Made by a program: the position numbers and the translations under genes | Assembly: GCA_905250115.1 (NCBI GenBank) | Contig: CAJNOI010000148.1 | Span: forward strand, 163,151 to 227,150 | Source of the DNA: Adineta steineri | Taxonomy: Eukaryota; Rotifera; Eurotatoria; Adinetida; Adinetidae | Reading direction: 5' to 3' | DNA length: 64,000 nucleotides | The notes under the pieces: generated by a model | The model's input: the letters and a program-made list of their open reading frames with translations, nothing else | What the model was told of the DNA's origin: nothing | Database searches by the model: none | Shown: in pieces, positions 1 through 11,628 of the stretch | Numbering within the stretch: position 1 is the first letter of the stretch | How the letters are laid out: the number at the start of each line of letters is the position of its first letter

Positions 1-2110
1 GTATGAAAAAGAACTATCATAACGCATTTCAATCTTCTTTAAAGGTCTTGATTGATGGCAAAAGAAGTTACATGAGAAAATACAAAATTCATAAATTAGA
101 AGATATCATTCCGTATTACTGCTTTATATTATCTATAAAGCAGATGATTCATGGAAGAATATGGTAGTGAATGTAGTTGATTAATATTATTGAGACAAAA
201 AAAGGAAAAGTCGAAATGAATCATTTTCTTGTCTGCCTATAGTAAAAGTAGAATAAGAGAAACTTACCTTAAGACTGAGATTTAGAAGAGTGATTAGTAG
301 TTGTGGAGTGAATGTATAGTTTTGATGGATGCTGTTAATTTTATTGTTTGTTATATCAGATAAAGCAAGCAATAAACAAGTTATTGAGTGACGGTTAGTT
401 TTAGGAGTATATATAATAGAAAAAGAAAGGTGAACTTTGTTTCAATGAAAATGAAAAATGAAAATAACGAAGAAAAAGTGGCATTTATATACATATACTG
501 TAGAATTGCAGTGTTTATATTATATATACAACTATTTTATATGATTGTTGCGCGCTTTTACAGGAAATTTCCATTTTTACGTATGCATGCTTACGTGACA
601 GAATGCGATTTGAAATAAAATGAAAGAATGCATCATATAATATATCATTTTTCTAATAAAGTTAAAGGAATGGTATTGTGTTTGTTGCGATGTACAAGAA
701 TATCTTTGTTTTTTTTTGTTGGAAATAAAGAAAAGAGTAATCATTGACGATCTACGGAGGAATATTCTATTATCTACAATATAAATGTATATTCTTCTTA
801 TGGTATTCTACATTCACTACCGTTATTAGACTCAAATCATTGGTTAACATACTATTTTGTATGGTATAATTCATAGGCTGTAACAATAATTATGTTTAGA
901 TTAAAATATTTTATTTATCTTTCAACATAAATATCAATTTCATCAAATCAATCTTTTTTAAAAGTTCAATGTTATTTATTAGATTTTCTTCTTCGAATTT
1001 GTCTTAATATGGATTAATAATTGAATACATGTGTGGCAATGAAAAGAGCAATAACAATTATTAAAGATGCTTAATTTGATACAAAAAAAAAGTAAATAAT
1101 TAGCTAAAAAAGTTTTAACATCAATACATGATATATTTTATCGACGTTTATTCGAAGAAAAATATGATGATGATGATGATAGTAAGGAAAGAATTTGGTT
1201 TATTCTAAAATATTCTTCAACTTTAGAAATGTATAATCGAATTATTAATACATTTTATTTCTTCTTGCATTACCATGATTAATTCTTACTTCTGTATTGA
1301 ACAAGAGATTCTTGGTTATTTCTTTGTGGATATTTTATTTCATTTATTCGTCCAATGATTACTTTTCTTGTCTTTGTTTCAGCATTAGAATTTTATAGAA
1401 AAAAATTATTAAAAACAGATTCAACAACGTTTTCGTCGAATGTTATAAAGATTAGATTTTGGGGTATTAAATATTTCGTTTTCTTATATTTATTTTTGCT
1501 TGTTTGTCTGTTTAATGATGTTTTGGTTGATTATTTTTACTTAACTTATTATTGTTATATGTAGATGTGAACAATTTATTAATAAATAAAGATTGTTGAA
1601 TATTAGTCAACGTGCTGTCATCGGTACGACATACAAGACACTTTGACATCTGTACCTGGACTATATTTATTACTTTTAGAAGATGAATTAAAAATTATTA
1701 TAGATACTCTGATTTATACTTATTTGAAACTTATAGTTTATGGAAAATGCTGCATAATTAAGTCCTTTTTCTTACAAGTTTATCTTAGTTATCTACATAA
1801 TATTTATATACAGACTTTCTGTTGCAAAAATACAACAAGCAGAAGGATAAAAGCTAGTTTAAACATTTACCAATAGAAATCCTTTTTTTTCACTTACGAT
1901 TTTTAAACAACAAACATGACTCAACACGTTTTTTCTCTCTTAAAGCAAATCAAACATTTATTTTTCGTGAACTACTGCTATGGGTAGTCAACCATGACAA
2001 TATTTCATTACTGTGTTTTTTTCGTTCTTCATTATAGTTATTTTTCATAATTACATCATCACGAGGTAAAGAAAAAACCATTTTGAAATAAAGTAAACAT
2101 TTATAAAACG
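1..2110. other. Intergenic AT-rich region, no gene recognised
   Basis: No convincing protein family is visible. A short open frame on the minus strand (about 372-270) ends at a GTAAGT-like donor and reads like a weak leucine-rich piece, but it is too short to call. A low-complexity GATGAT run lies near 1170. The upstream flank of the ART-TPR gene has no obvious TATA box. Confidence 0.5.
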
Positions 2111-2157
2111 AATAAGTTTTGATCATTACATCACCAGTAAATTTTACACAACCAACA

Positions 2158-5100
2158 ATGAGCAATAGAAAATCAACAACAACTAACAAATATGATGGTG
2201 CAATGAAGACATTTTCTTTTGCAGAAGATGCAGAACGTCGTCAACATATCAATATTCAAAACATGCAAAATGTTCTTCTTATTTGGTTAGACAATAACAT
2301 TGACGAGACAAATGATGATTGCCAAAATACAATCAAACAACTGCGACGGGCTATCAAAGACATTAAAACATTTACAGATGGTGATCAATGTTTGGAATTC
2401 ATTCAAACAATCATTAATAAAAAAGCATGTATGGTTATATCTGGATCACTTGGAGAACATATCGTACCACGTGTGCACAATATGTCTCAAATAGATTCAA
2501 TTTTCATTTTTTGTGGCAACCAAAAACATCATGAACAATGGGCTACAGACTGGTCCAAAATAAAAGGTGTCTTCACAGATATTACATCCATCTGTGAAGC
2601 ACTCAAGAAAGCTGCTCATCAATGTGAGCAGAATGCCATTCCCATGAGTTTCGTGGGAACAAATAAAAATTTGGATCAGTTAGATCCTTCTTTCATGTAT
2701 ACTCAAATCATCAAAGACATATTACTCAGCATACAATTTGACCAAAAACACATTCAAGATTACCTTAATTACTGTCGTGATATTTTTGTTGACGATGAAG
2801 AAGAAATGGTTCATATTAAACAATTTGAAGATGAATATCACGACGAACCACCAATTTTTTGGTACAGCTGTGATATGTTCCTCTATCCCATGATCAATCG
2901 TGCATTACGATTGTTGGATGGTGATATCATTACACGGATGGGCTTCTTCATTGGTGATTTGCATAGAAATATTGAACAACTACACAAGGAACAATATGCT
3001 GGTAAAACTGCTGCTGACACCTTTACCCTTTATCGTGGACAAGGTTTATCTAAAAAGGATTTTGAGCAACTGATGAAAACTAAAGGTGGTCTTGTTTCAT
3101 TTAACTATTTTCTATCTACCAGTAAGAACATCGAAGTTTCACTAGATTTTGCACAAAAAGCAACAAAAAATCCAGATCAAGTGGGAGTTCTTTTCATCAT
3201 TCAGATTAATTCTGCTCAATCAACAACACCCTTTGCTTCTATTGCAAGCATCAGCGCTATGAAAGAAGAAAATGAAGTCTTATTTTCGATGCATAGCGTG
3301 TTTCGGATCCAGGATATCAAACAGATGGAACCAAATAATAGTTTGTATGAAGTTAACTTGACACTTACTAGTGATAATGACCCAGAACTGAACAAACTTA
3401 CTGATTACATTCGACAACACACTTATCCAGACCATGATGGATGGTACCGATTGGGATTGGTACTAGGTCAAATGGGTCAATATGACAAAGCAGAAACTAT
3501 TTTTCAAATTTTACTTGATCAAAAAGAGGATGATGAACATAAGGCGTCTATTTATCGTCAACTCGGTATAATCAAAGCCTATCAAGGAAAATATCTAGAG
3601 GCACTTACATTCCATGAACAAGCACTTGGTATCGATCAAAAAACTCTTCCTCCGAATCTTCCCCGTTTGGCTGGTTTATACTGCAATATCGGTAATGTGC
3701 ACAACCACATGGGTAATTATCTGAAGGCACTCTCGTTTCACGAAAAAGCCCTTGAAACACGACAAGAATCACTTTCTGCCACTGATCCTGATTGGGCTGG
3801 TTCCTACAGCCACATTGGTGATGTGCATGCCAACATGGGTGATTATCCAAAAGCACTTTCATCTTATACAAAAGCCCTTGAAATAAGTCAAGAGTCGCTA
3901 CCTTCCAATCATCCTAATTTGGGTCAAACCTACAACAACATTGGTACACTGCATGCCAAGATGAGTAACTATCCAGAAGCACTTTCATCGTTTGAAAAAG
4001 CCCTTGAAATTAAACAACAGTCACTTCCTCCCAATCATCCTGATTTAGCTTTTCCCTACGATAACATTGGTAATGTGCACGCCCATATGGGTAATTACTC
4101 CGAAGCGCTCTCATCTTATACAAAAGCCCTTGAAATTCAACAGCAATCACTTTCTCCCAATCATCCTAATTTGGCTGGTCCCTACAACAACATTGGTACA
4201 CTACATGGCAGTACGGGTAACTATCCGGAAGCACTTTCATCGTTTGAAAAAGCCCTTGAAATAAGTCAACAGTCACTTCCTTCCAATCATCCTGATTTGG
4301 CTGGTCCCTACGACAACATTGGTCATGTGCATGCTAACATGGGTGATTATCCAAAAGCACTCTCGTTTCACGAAAAAGCCCTTGGCATCCGACAAGAATC
4401 ACTTCCTTCCAATCATCCTGATTTGGCTGCGACCTACAGCAACATTGGTATAGCGCATGACAGAATGGGTAATTATCCAGAAGCACTCTCGTTTCACAAA
4501 AAAGCCCTTGACATCCGACAAGAATCACTTCCTTCCAATCATCTTGATTTGGCTGCGACCTACAGCAACATTGGTATAGTGCATGACAGAATGGGTAATT
4601 ATCCCGAAGCAATCTCATTTTACGAAAAAGCCCTTGACATCCGACAGCAGTCACTTCCTTCAAATCATCTTGATTTGGCTTATTCCTACGGGGATATTGG
4701 CAATGTCTATCGCAACATGGGTAATTATCCAAAAGGACTTTCATCTAATGAAAAAGCCCTAGAAATACTACAACAATCGCTTTCTCCCAATCATCCTGAT
4801 TTGGCTGGTTCCTACTACAACATTGGTAATGTGCACGCCGATATGGGTAATTATTCCGAAGCACTTTCATCGTTTGAAAAAGCCCTTGAAATTCGACAGC
4901 AATCACTTCCTCCCAATCATCATGATTTGGCTGGTTCATACAACAACATTGGTAATGTGCATGGCAAGATGGGTAATTATCCCGAAGCACTCTCATTTCA
5001 CGAAAAAGCCCTTGAAATAAGGCAACAATCACTTCCACCCAGTCATCCCCATTTGGCTTATTCCTACGGGGATATTGGCAATGTCTATCGCAGCATGGGT

Positions 5101-5475
5101 AATTATCCAAAAGGACTTTCATCTAATGAAAAAGCCCTGGAAATACTACAACAAACGCTTCCTTCCAATCATCCTGATTTGGGTCAAACCTACAACAACA
5201 TTGGTGAAGTACATAACGATATGGGTAATTATCCAGAAGCTCTTTCATTTCACGAAAAAGCCCTTGATATTCGACAACAATCACTTCCTCCTAATCATCC
5301 TGATGTGGCTGAGTCCTACAATAGCACTGGTAACGTGCATAGGAACATGGGCAATTACTCTAAAGCCTGTATTTTTTATGAACATGCTATACAAATCGGA
5401 GAACAATCATTACCTTCAAGTCATCCGGATCTTCAAAAGTATAGAAATAATCTCGAAGATGCAAAAAACAAATAA
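2158..5475 (+). CDS. ADP-ribosyltransferase with C-terminal kinesin-light-chain-type TPR array
   Basis: Single-exon protein of about 1105 residues. The frame opens earlier at a TTG (2119), but the first ATG is at 2158, so I start there. Residues about 35-170 form a conserved alpha/beta-looking region (LIWLD near 42, then a VISGSLGEHIVP strand and DSIFIFCGN) that also occurs in the ART at 7.8-9.2 kb. Residues about 230-390 are an ART fold with the R-S-ExE signature of arginine-specific enzymes: R293 in YRGQ, the FLSTS serine block at 320-322, and E371-N-E373 before a VLFS strand. From about residue 425 to the end come roughly 15 repeats of 42 residues of the type IGxVHxxMGNYPxALS..KAL. The predicted activity is NAD-dependent mono-ADP-ribosylation of a partner chosen by the TPR solenoid. 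There is no signal peptide or membrane segment, so it is probably cytosolic. The R-S-ExE motif is intact; substrate unknown. Confidence 0.88.
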   Translation: MSNRKSTTTNKYDGAMKTFSFAEDAERRQHINIQNMQNVLLIWLDNNIDETNDDCQNTIKQLRRAIKDIKTFTDGDQCLEFIQTIINKKACMVISGSLGEHIVPRVHNMSQIDSIFIFCGNQKHHEQWATDWSKIKGVFTDITSICEALKKAAHQCEQNAIPMSFVGTNKNLDQLDPSFMYTQIIKDILLSIQFDQKHIQDYLNYCRDIFVDDEEEMVHIKQFEDEYHDEPPIFWYSCDMFLYPMINRALRLLDGDIITRMGFFIGDLHRNIEQLHKEQYAGKTAADTFTLYRGQGLSKKDFEQLMKTKGGLVSFNYFLSTSKNIEVSLDFAQKATKNPDQVGVLFIIQINSAQSTTPFASIASISAMKEENEVLFSMHSVFRIQDIKQMEPNNSLYEVNLTLTSDNDPELNKLTDYIRQHTYPDHDGWYRLGLVLGQMGQYDKAETIFQILLDQKEDDEHKASIYRQLGIIKAYQGKYLEALTFHEQALGIDQKTLPPNLPRLAGLYCNIGNVHNHMGNYLKALSFHEKALETRQESLSATDPDWAGSYSHIGDVHANMGDYPKALSSYTKALEISQESLPSNHPNLGQTYNNIGTLHAKMSNYPEALSSFEKALEIKQQSLPPNHPDLAFPYDNIGNVHAHMGNYSEALSSYTKALEIQQQSLSPNHPNLAGPYNNIGTLHGSTGNYPEALSSFEKALEISQQSLPSNHPDLAGPYDNIGHVHANMGDYPKALSFHEKALGIRQESLPSNHPDLAATYSNIGIAHDRMGNYPEALSFHKKALDIRQESLPSNHLDLAATYSNIGIVHDRMGNYPEAISFYEKALDIRQQSLPSNHLDLAYSYGDIGNVYRNMGNYPKGLSSNEKALEILQQSLSPNHPDLAGSYYNIGNVHADMGNYSEALSSFEKALEIRQQSLPPNHHDLAGSYNNIGNVHGKMGNYPEALSFHEKALEIRQQSLPPSHPHLAYSYGDIGNVYRSMGNYPKGLSSNEKALEILQQTLPSNHPDLGQTYNNIGEVHNDMGNYPEALSFHEKALDIRQQSLPPNHPDVAESYNSTGNVHRNMGNYSKACIFYEHAIQIGEQSLPSSHPDLQKYRNNLEDAKNK
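3640..5460 (+). repeat. 126-bp tandem repeats coding the TPR array
   Basis: About 14-15 head-to-tail 126-bp units, each one 42-residue TPR. Some non-adjacent units are nearly identical (the YGDIGNVY units near 4680 and 5060, and the HDRM units near 4450 and 4570), which points to recent unequal exchange or conversion. Confidence 0.85.
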
Positions 5476-5479
5476 TACA

Positions 5480-6382
5480 TTGTATTGTTATGAGTCTTTT
5501 TTTATAAAAGAGAAATAATAAAATTTTTAAACAAGAAAAGAATTGTTTTAAAGTGCGCGCATACAGAGAAACTCGGATTTTATTGAGACACAAATGAGTG
5601 GTAACACCTATCGGTAAGGTAAACAATACTTATCACGAGCCACGTGTGATAGAAAAAGATCTCCACGATATATAACTATTGTATCTGAATACGATAGATT
5701 TTCTTTGTGTTGAGTAGGAAAAGTAACGAAAAGAAAGAGAAAGAACTATGTTCATTCAAAAGATGAATTATTCTTTCTGTTCCAATAAAAAGGATAATTC
5801 ATATGTATTGAATAAATAAATGATTTCCAGAAATATTAACATACTGTAGAATAGATTAGTATGTTAACATAAATAGAAAACACTTCTAAACTCAACGCAA
5901 TGGAATTGGATGAGATGAAAAGAGTGTATATATATAGTGTCATCAACGAGATGGATAATGAAAGGGTAAGACATAATCATTATGGACACATGAATCTAGT
6001 TGTTCGTGTAGTTTAGAAGAACCATTATATGTGATATACAATGAATGTAATGCCGGATGGATTATGTTTATTCTAATACCATATATATAAAAAGTTACGA
6101 TTAAATGAATTAACGATTTTGACTGAATACTATTCAAATCGATATTTAATATCTATTAATCAATCAAGAATATTCATATAAAATAGTAAGTTGATTGTTA
6201 GTTATGATAAAAATGATGCTGAAAAATCTTGAGGGTGTGGGTGTGGGTATTATCTCTGCGTACCTTTTCTGTTGGAAATCAAAGGTCACGCTTTTTTTCT
6301 TCAAATTCAGAAAAAATCAAAATATACTATTGTATGCAAAAAATTCTAATTTTTTACAAAATATCCTTTTATTTAACATTAA
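5480..6382. other. Intergenic region between two ART genes
   Basis: AT-rich sequence with no coding region seen. It contains one half-copy of the G-rich palindromic element at 6229-6258. Confidence 0.5.
6229..6258 (+). repeat. G-rich hairpin element, left arm only
   Basis: Starts CTTGAGGGTGTGGGTGTGGG and runs into a TATTATCTC loop; no matching C-rich right arm follows. Confidence 0.6.
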
Positions 6383-9219
6383 TTAAGAATTAGTATTTGT
6401 ACATGTAGTAGAAGTTCTGTTAAATTTCAGCACTCCACGTCCTGCATCAAAACCATATAGATTTCCCAATCTATCAAATATCATTTCTTCCAGCAAAGAA
6501 TTTGATATTGTCTTGTCTTCACGACCGCGATAATCTTTCAAAATTGTAACATTAAATTTACCATCAGACGTCAATATACTTATTTTCTCATTGATAGCTA
6601 AAAGTATATTGCCAGTTTTATCCGCAATCAGCGCCCAGCCATAGTTAAATGTTGGCTGTACATCAGAAAATATTTCTTTCTTAATTGTTGCATCAAAAAT
6701 TACTGTTCCTATTGTCGAACTATTCGTAAATTTTAGAATGCGAGGACCGATTTGATCCATTAAATATATTGTATTATCAATTTCACTGACCGCCAAAGCA
6801 ATTATTACTCCTGTCTCACCGGTAGTATATTCAGATCCATACCCATCGGCGACTAAACTTCCAGAAGGATTATTAACTGTCCATTTGATGACATAATTTT
6901 TGACACGAAATAATACAAATATATCCCCACCTGAATTAACATATAATCCGTCACACTTTGATTCTATACGATACTGACCAATGCCAGACATTGTATTATT
7001 AAGAACATTTACTGGTTTAGAATGGTTACTATCAAGTCTGTAAATACCTGAATCTTCTTCCCACGTGTAACAAAAGTACAAGGATTGAGATAATGAATGA
7101 TAGAACAATGCAGTATCACCAAAGTTTCCGCTAAAATATCGTTGGATTAATTTATTACTAGATGACCATTTTTCTAAACTGTGAAGACCTGCATTTATAA
7201 CGTATACATTAAAATCATCATCGACAGTGACACTTTTGTAATACCCCTGACTTACTATTTTATCACCTACGGTTTCCCATCCGACTGGAAAACAATATTC
7301 CGATGCTAAATAAAAATTTTCTTATTTCCAAAACAAAAGAAAAAATCTTCGTACATGTTGTTTCTGATTCATTCGTTCTGGTAGGAGTAGAATCTATTAA
7401 ATTATTCGTATTTGTAGTTGTCGAAATTGATGGAATTATCGGTTTTGATGAAGTTGTCGGTATCGATGGCTCTGGTCTTTTTAATGCTAGTGATAACAAA
7501 ATTAAAATGATGAGCAAAAGAAACATCACAACAATATTTATGATAATTATAACAAGCTACGATATTTACGCTTGCTATACACTCTAAAAATAATTGGTAG
7601 TCTATTAAGCCCCAAGAGCTCGGTAGAGCACCAACTTTTTTAGAGTGTAATTGCAGATACAACGGATTTTAGATGATAGAATTATGATATGTTTTTGTAG
7701 CAAGATATCTTACCAGAAGTTTCAGTTTTTAATGTAGAATGACGTTCTAAAATAATATGGTCATATTTTCAGAGATCGATGAAAGTGACTGTACAGTACC
7801 TGTTGTTGTACTAAATGTCGTGCAATCTAAACCGACGCAATTGTCTAAACTCGAAGTTTTATCTTTTAATTTAATATTGATACCAAAAATTACTCCTAAT
7901 GTCAAAATCAAGGTAAAAAATATGATAGCAAATGCTGTAATAACATATCGCTTTCGACAGTATTGATTTATATTATGCAAGAAATGTTTCTTTTCCACTT
8001 GAATTATTTCAATGTTAATCTGTTCTAAAATATCTACTGCACTCATTATAATTTTTGATAATTGATTTTCTTCATCATTTATAATATCATCGATTCTGAA
8101 TATAGAACAAAGACTAAATAAAAATTCTTTTTCATCCTCCATATCTGAAAGTTGCGTAATATCAGCAAATACAACATTATTCGAATTATATTTAGTTCGA
8201 ATTTCATATATGACTGATTCATATTCAGCTGACTCAGATCCTGAAAATATTAGTGCAACATTGTAATCACTTGTAGTTGATAAAAATCCATTGAATGATA
8301 TTAAATTACCAATATTCTCTTTGATGTTTTCAAATTGATCCATAGGCATATTCTCATGTCCACGAAACACTGTTAATGGTGTGTCTGATTGATTTTGTTT
8401 ATGTAAATGTTCTAATTGTTTACATAAATCTTTAATATAAGGTCGAAATACATTTATCTGTTCCATATCAAGAGATCTCAATGCTTTATTCAGTAGTCGA
8501 TAAAGAAAACTATTTCTTGTATACCATTTAATCGCTGTTTCTGCTGTATAGGTATATTTAAATTCTTCAATTTTTTTTTTCTGTTCGTTATTCGTTCGAT
8601 AATATTTTGTGCATTCATCAATCATCTTTTCTCTGTTATCTGATGACCATGGATAATGTTTCAAGATTTCAATATATTGTTTATAGAAATTAAAGTCTTG
8701 ATTATTATTTTTGAGACTAAATATAGGTTGTAAATTTCGATCCATAAGAAGAAAATCTGTCGATGGATGTAATTCATTTTCAATTGATTCCTTTAGTAAT
8801 TGTTCATCAGTGCAAATGTCCATTATTTTTCGACATTCTGTCAGTAAATATTGACAATTAGTAGAATCTTTGCAAAATATAAGTATTGACGATATTTCTC
8901 GTAATAATGATAAAGATAATTTAGGAAGTATTTTCTTCGCAAAACTTCCTGAAGTAATAACTATAAGTTTCGTTATTTTAGACATACTTCCAATCTCTTC
9001 AAGAAATATTTCCAAATTGTTGTACAGTTTGTAGTTAATATCTGCTATACTTTCAAACATAGCGATTGTCAGATTGGTATCATGTGAAGTTAAATTCAAT
9101 GCTTCTTCATCTAACCATATTAAAGTATTATTGGTAACGTTGTGGCTTGCGGTGGTAGTAGTTGTTGTATTGAGATCTTCATCCTCTAATGGATAATATG
9201 AATAATTATTTTTTTTCAT
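6383..9219 (-). CDS. ART - transmembrane helix - beta-propeller receptor-like protein
   Basis: Proposed exons (minus strand): 9219-7800, 7746-7714, 7305-6383. The introns have GT-AG ends, the first being 53 nt. Both joins are phase 1 and the total of 2376 nt gives 791 residues with no stop. Residues 30-160 match the N-terminal region of the ART-TPR protein. The ART domain has R286 (VFRG), S314 (FLSTT) and E363-K-E365. RKRY at 422-425 precedes a hydrophobic helix at about 427-448, so the ART should face the cytosol. A Ser/Thr-rich linker with cysteines follows, then a divergent propeller of about 300 residues with several N-glycosylation sequons, as expected outside the cell. Read without splicing, the first exon ends at a TAG just after the helix. 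The alternative is two separate genes, but the frame agreement and the same phase-1 design in the ART-NHL genes favour one. Confidence 0.6.
7355..7526 (-). CDS. Possible alternative first exon encoding a signal peptide
   Basis: An ATG at 7526 begins a very hydrophobic stretch (MFLLLIILILLSLA) followed by a Thr/Ser/Pro-rich segment. It ends at a GTAC donor in phase 1, so it joins in frame to the propeller exon at 7305 through a 49-nt intron. Used this way it would make a secreted propeller of about 364 residues without the ART. It lies inside the long intron of the larger model. It could instead be chance or a relic. Confidence 0.35.
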
Positions 9220-10023
9220 CGTTGATATAACTTGTCAAGAAAATTAGAAGTCAATGTAATAAATAATCTAAAACGTTTGATAAAAATAAAAAGTGAGAAG
9301 CATTGATCTGTTTCTTCAGTAGGAAACTTCTCTTATTATTATTCTTATTTTTATTCAAGCAAAGCATTACTTATCTCACATTTCTATTGAAAAAAATAGG
9401 TATTTCAAATATACTTTAAGTTATTTTTTATGCATACAAAAAAATCACCCATTTATCAAAAAAAAAGGAAGAGAATGAAAACGATGCGCCTTCAGTCACA
9501 CTATTTTAACGAGAAAGATTTTACACTAGTATTTTTCTTTGATAATCGAACACGTTTTGATATCAACAAATATAGTATGGTGATGAAAAAAAAATATGTT
9601 AACCGTTATTTACATCGGAAGAAAAAGAAAAAAAATCGATGATCACAAACGATGTATAGTTTTGCACTTTAATAAATAGAGCTTGCAAAGACATAGAGTA
9701 ATTCTTGTACATCTTTTTAAAAATTAAAGAACAGAGATAGCTCATAATAAGTGGGTGTGGGTGTGAGTGTCTATCATTCTGTTCTTTTGTATTTCTCCGA
9801 AAGGAAACAATGTCTCGTTGACTCGATTATATGATACAAATATTCTAAAGTCACTGACTGATTTTATACGCAGTATTGGTATAGTTCAAGAATATTTTTC
9901 AGAGAGAAAAAGTAGCAAATACTAATCTTAAACTATTTTTCAATCAAAAATTTGAATTGTAATACTATATATTTAGGTCACGAACAGAAATGTTTAATGA
10001 TCGACATAAAAGATTATGGTTTT
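9220..10023. other. Intergenic region upstream of the membrane ART
   Basis: AT-rich sequence without a recognised gene. One partial hairpin element lies at 9751-9780. The ART promoter presumably sits at 9220-9400 but I see no clear TATA box. Confidence 0.45.
9751..9780 (+). repeat. G-rich hairpin element, left arm only
   Basis: GTGGGTGTGGGTGTGAGTGT followed by CTATCATTCT, which resembles the family loop. No right arm. Confidence 0.55.
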
Positions 10024-11075
10024 CTAGATACACAAACATTTTGTATCATTAAATTCTGTATTTAATCCATAAGAGATAACTTTCACATCAAAACCATCTT
10101 CGATTACCATGATCCATTTCAAGATTTGAGACGGACTTTTAATACAGAATTCGTCATAGCGTGGATCAGAATGACAGAAATAACTTGTATCATGTGTAGA
10201 CCACCAATCATTTTTGCCACGATTTAAATGTCTTTCTTCTGGATTTAATGTCAACACATATAAAAGCAACATGACGATTCGTTTTTCGTTCTGTTCCTTC
10301 TCTTGATTGAGCAATTAGCATAGCTGACTTCGGATCCGTTTGATAAAATCCAATATAAAGATTTTTTCCAGGCATTGTTTGTTCAAGATCAAAAAACCGT
10401 AATTGTGGATTATAACCTTTGAAATGAAATATGAAAATATGTTCCAAATCACGATTTTGACATTGAGGACCTTTCGAACAAGCTTTATCACCAAAACGCA
10501 TAGTACGATTGTCGCCCAATAATGTATAAGGAATAAATCGTTTATGTTTAGATGATAATGGTTTATCTGGTATTTCGAAATCTTTCTCGATTAAATGTGG
10601 CTTATAATGCCACCATACACGATAATGATATAGCAACAATAACAGCCAGACTTTTTATTGTTATATTATGTTGAACAGCTAAACAGTACGCTATCATTGC
10701 CATACGGACACATGATACTAACATAATAAATATGAATTGTAATTTAAAACGTAATCTGGGACGTGCACGATAACAAACAGGGACACACACCTATGGGAAT
10801 TATGAATAGAGAAAGTACAACGGTGGATAAGATTATTGTTTGAATTGCACCAATAAAAAAGAGTGTAACAATAATAATCATATTCATAGAACCGATTGTT
10901 TCCAACTGATTATTGTCTGGATGTTCACCTTTGAAAAATAGATCTTGATGACTCGTACTAATAAGCATGAATAATGTTATAGTTAATACTGTTTCAAATA
11001 TGATAATTAGACCATGAAAATAAACACGTGAACGATAAAAACAAGAATTAGAACATATCTTTTTTCTATTCTAAC
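10024..11075 (-). pseudogene. Broken multi-pass membrane protein with PARP-like ART domain
   Basis: Homology runs continuously across at least three frame changes (near 10795, 10630 and 10250), so no full-length product is expected. The 5' part (11070-10650) encodes several hydrophobic helices. The 3' part carries the order YRVWWHY, FIPYTLLGD, GDKACSKGPQC, DLEHIFIFH, YIGFYQT and then DEFCIKSPSQILKW with a Cys-containing end. I recognise this from memory as a bdelloid membrane-linked PARP-like family; no search was run. The segment that normally follows the YIGF strand and holds the acceptor loop looks deleted. One frame change sits in a GTGTGTGT run, so a sequencing error could explain part of the damage, but three breaks and a deletion favour a pseudogene. 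Confidence 0.55.
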
Positions 11076-11628
11076 AGTTGAAATCTACAAGATTTTACTA
11101 TGTCTCTTTACAATAATAAATGGCTTATCTATTGATTTATGAATAGAAAGAGAACGAAACCCTTTTATTATCAGAGTAAAAGAAATACATTGTTTGCCAC
11201 GGATAAAGTATTCGTTTTCCACGAAAAACAATAGTATTTATATAACTTTTCTCAATTCCAATTAAACAAAGTATTCGTCTATGATCAGCAGTGGATATTT
11301 TTGATACTATTCCTAAGACAGATTCAAGAATACTAGTAGTATTGTTGAGATCATATAGATATCATCAGATTCCGCATCCTCATCTTGGGTAACTGCATTT
11401 ATTTATTAAGTCATAAAAGGCTAAACCGATCGCAATATTCAGAATTATCTGACATGAGAGAAATATTTGTCTTTCTTGGATTCTTCTGTTATTTTCTCTA
11501 TACAACTATATGTCTGTGAAATATAATCAAAAACAAATATTTATTCACTTCAAAATACCTTTAAGAGATAAAGACTTTTTCTGGCTTGCACCTTTTTACA
11601 ATCTCTTTTATTTACTGTATGTATAGAA
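11076..11628. other. Divergent intergenic region
   Basis: Lies between the divergently oriented PARP-like relic and the NEURL4-like ART gene, so it should hold both promoters. No RNA gene or repeat seen. Confidence 0.4.

Noticed and set aside
3605-5122. Minus-strand frames opposite the TPR array
   Set aside because: They are antisense shadows of the 126-bp coding repeats.
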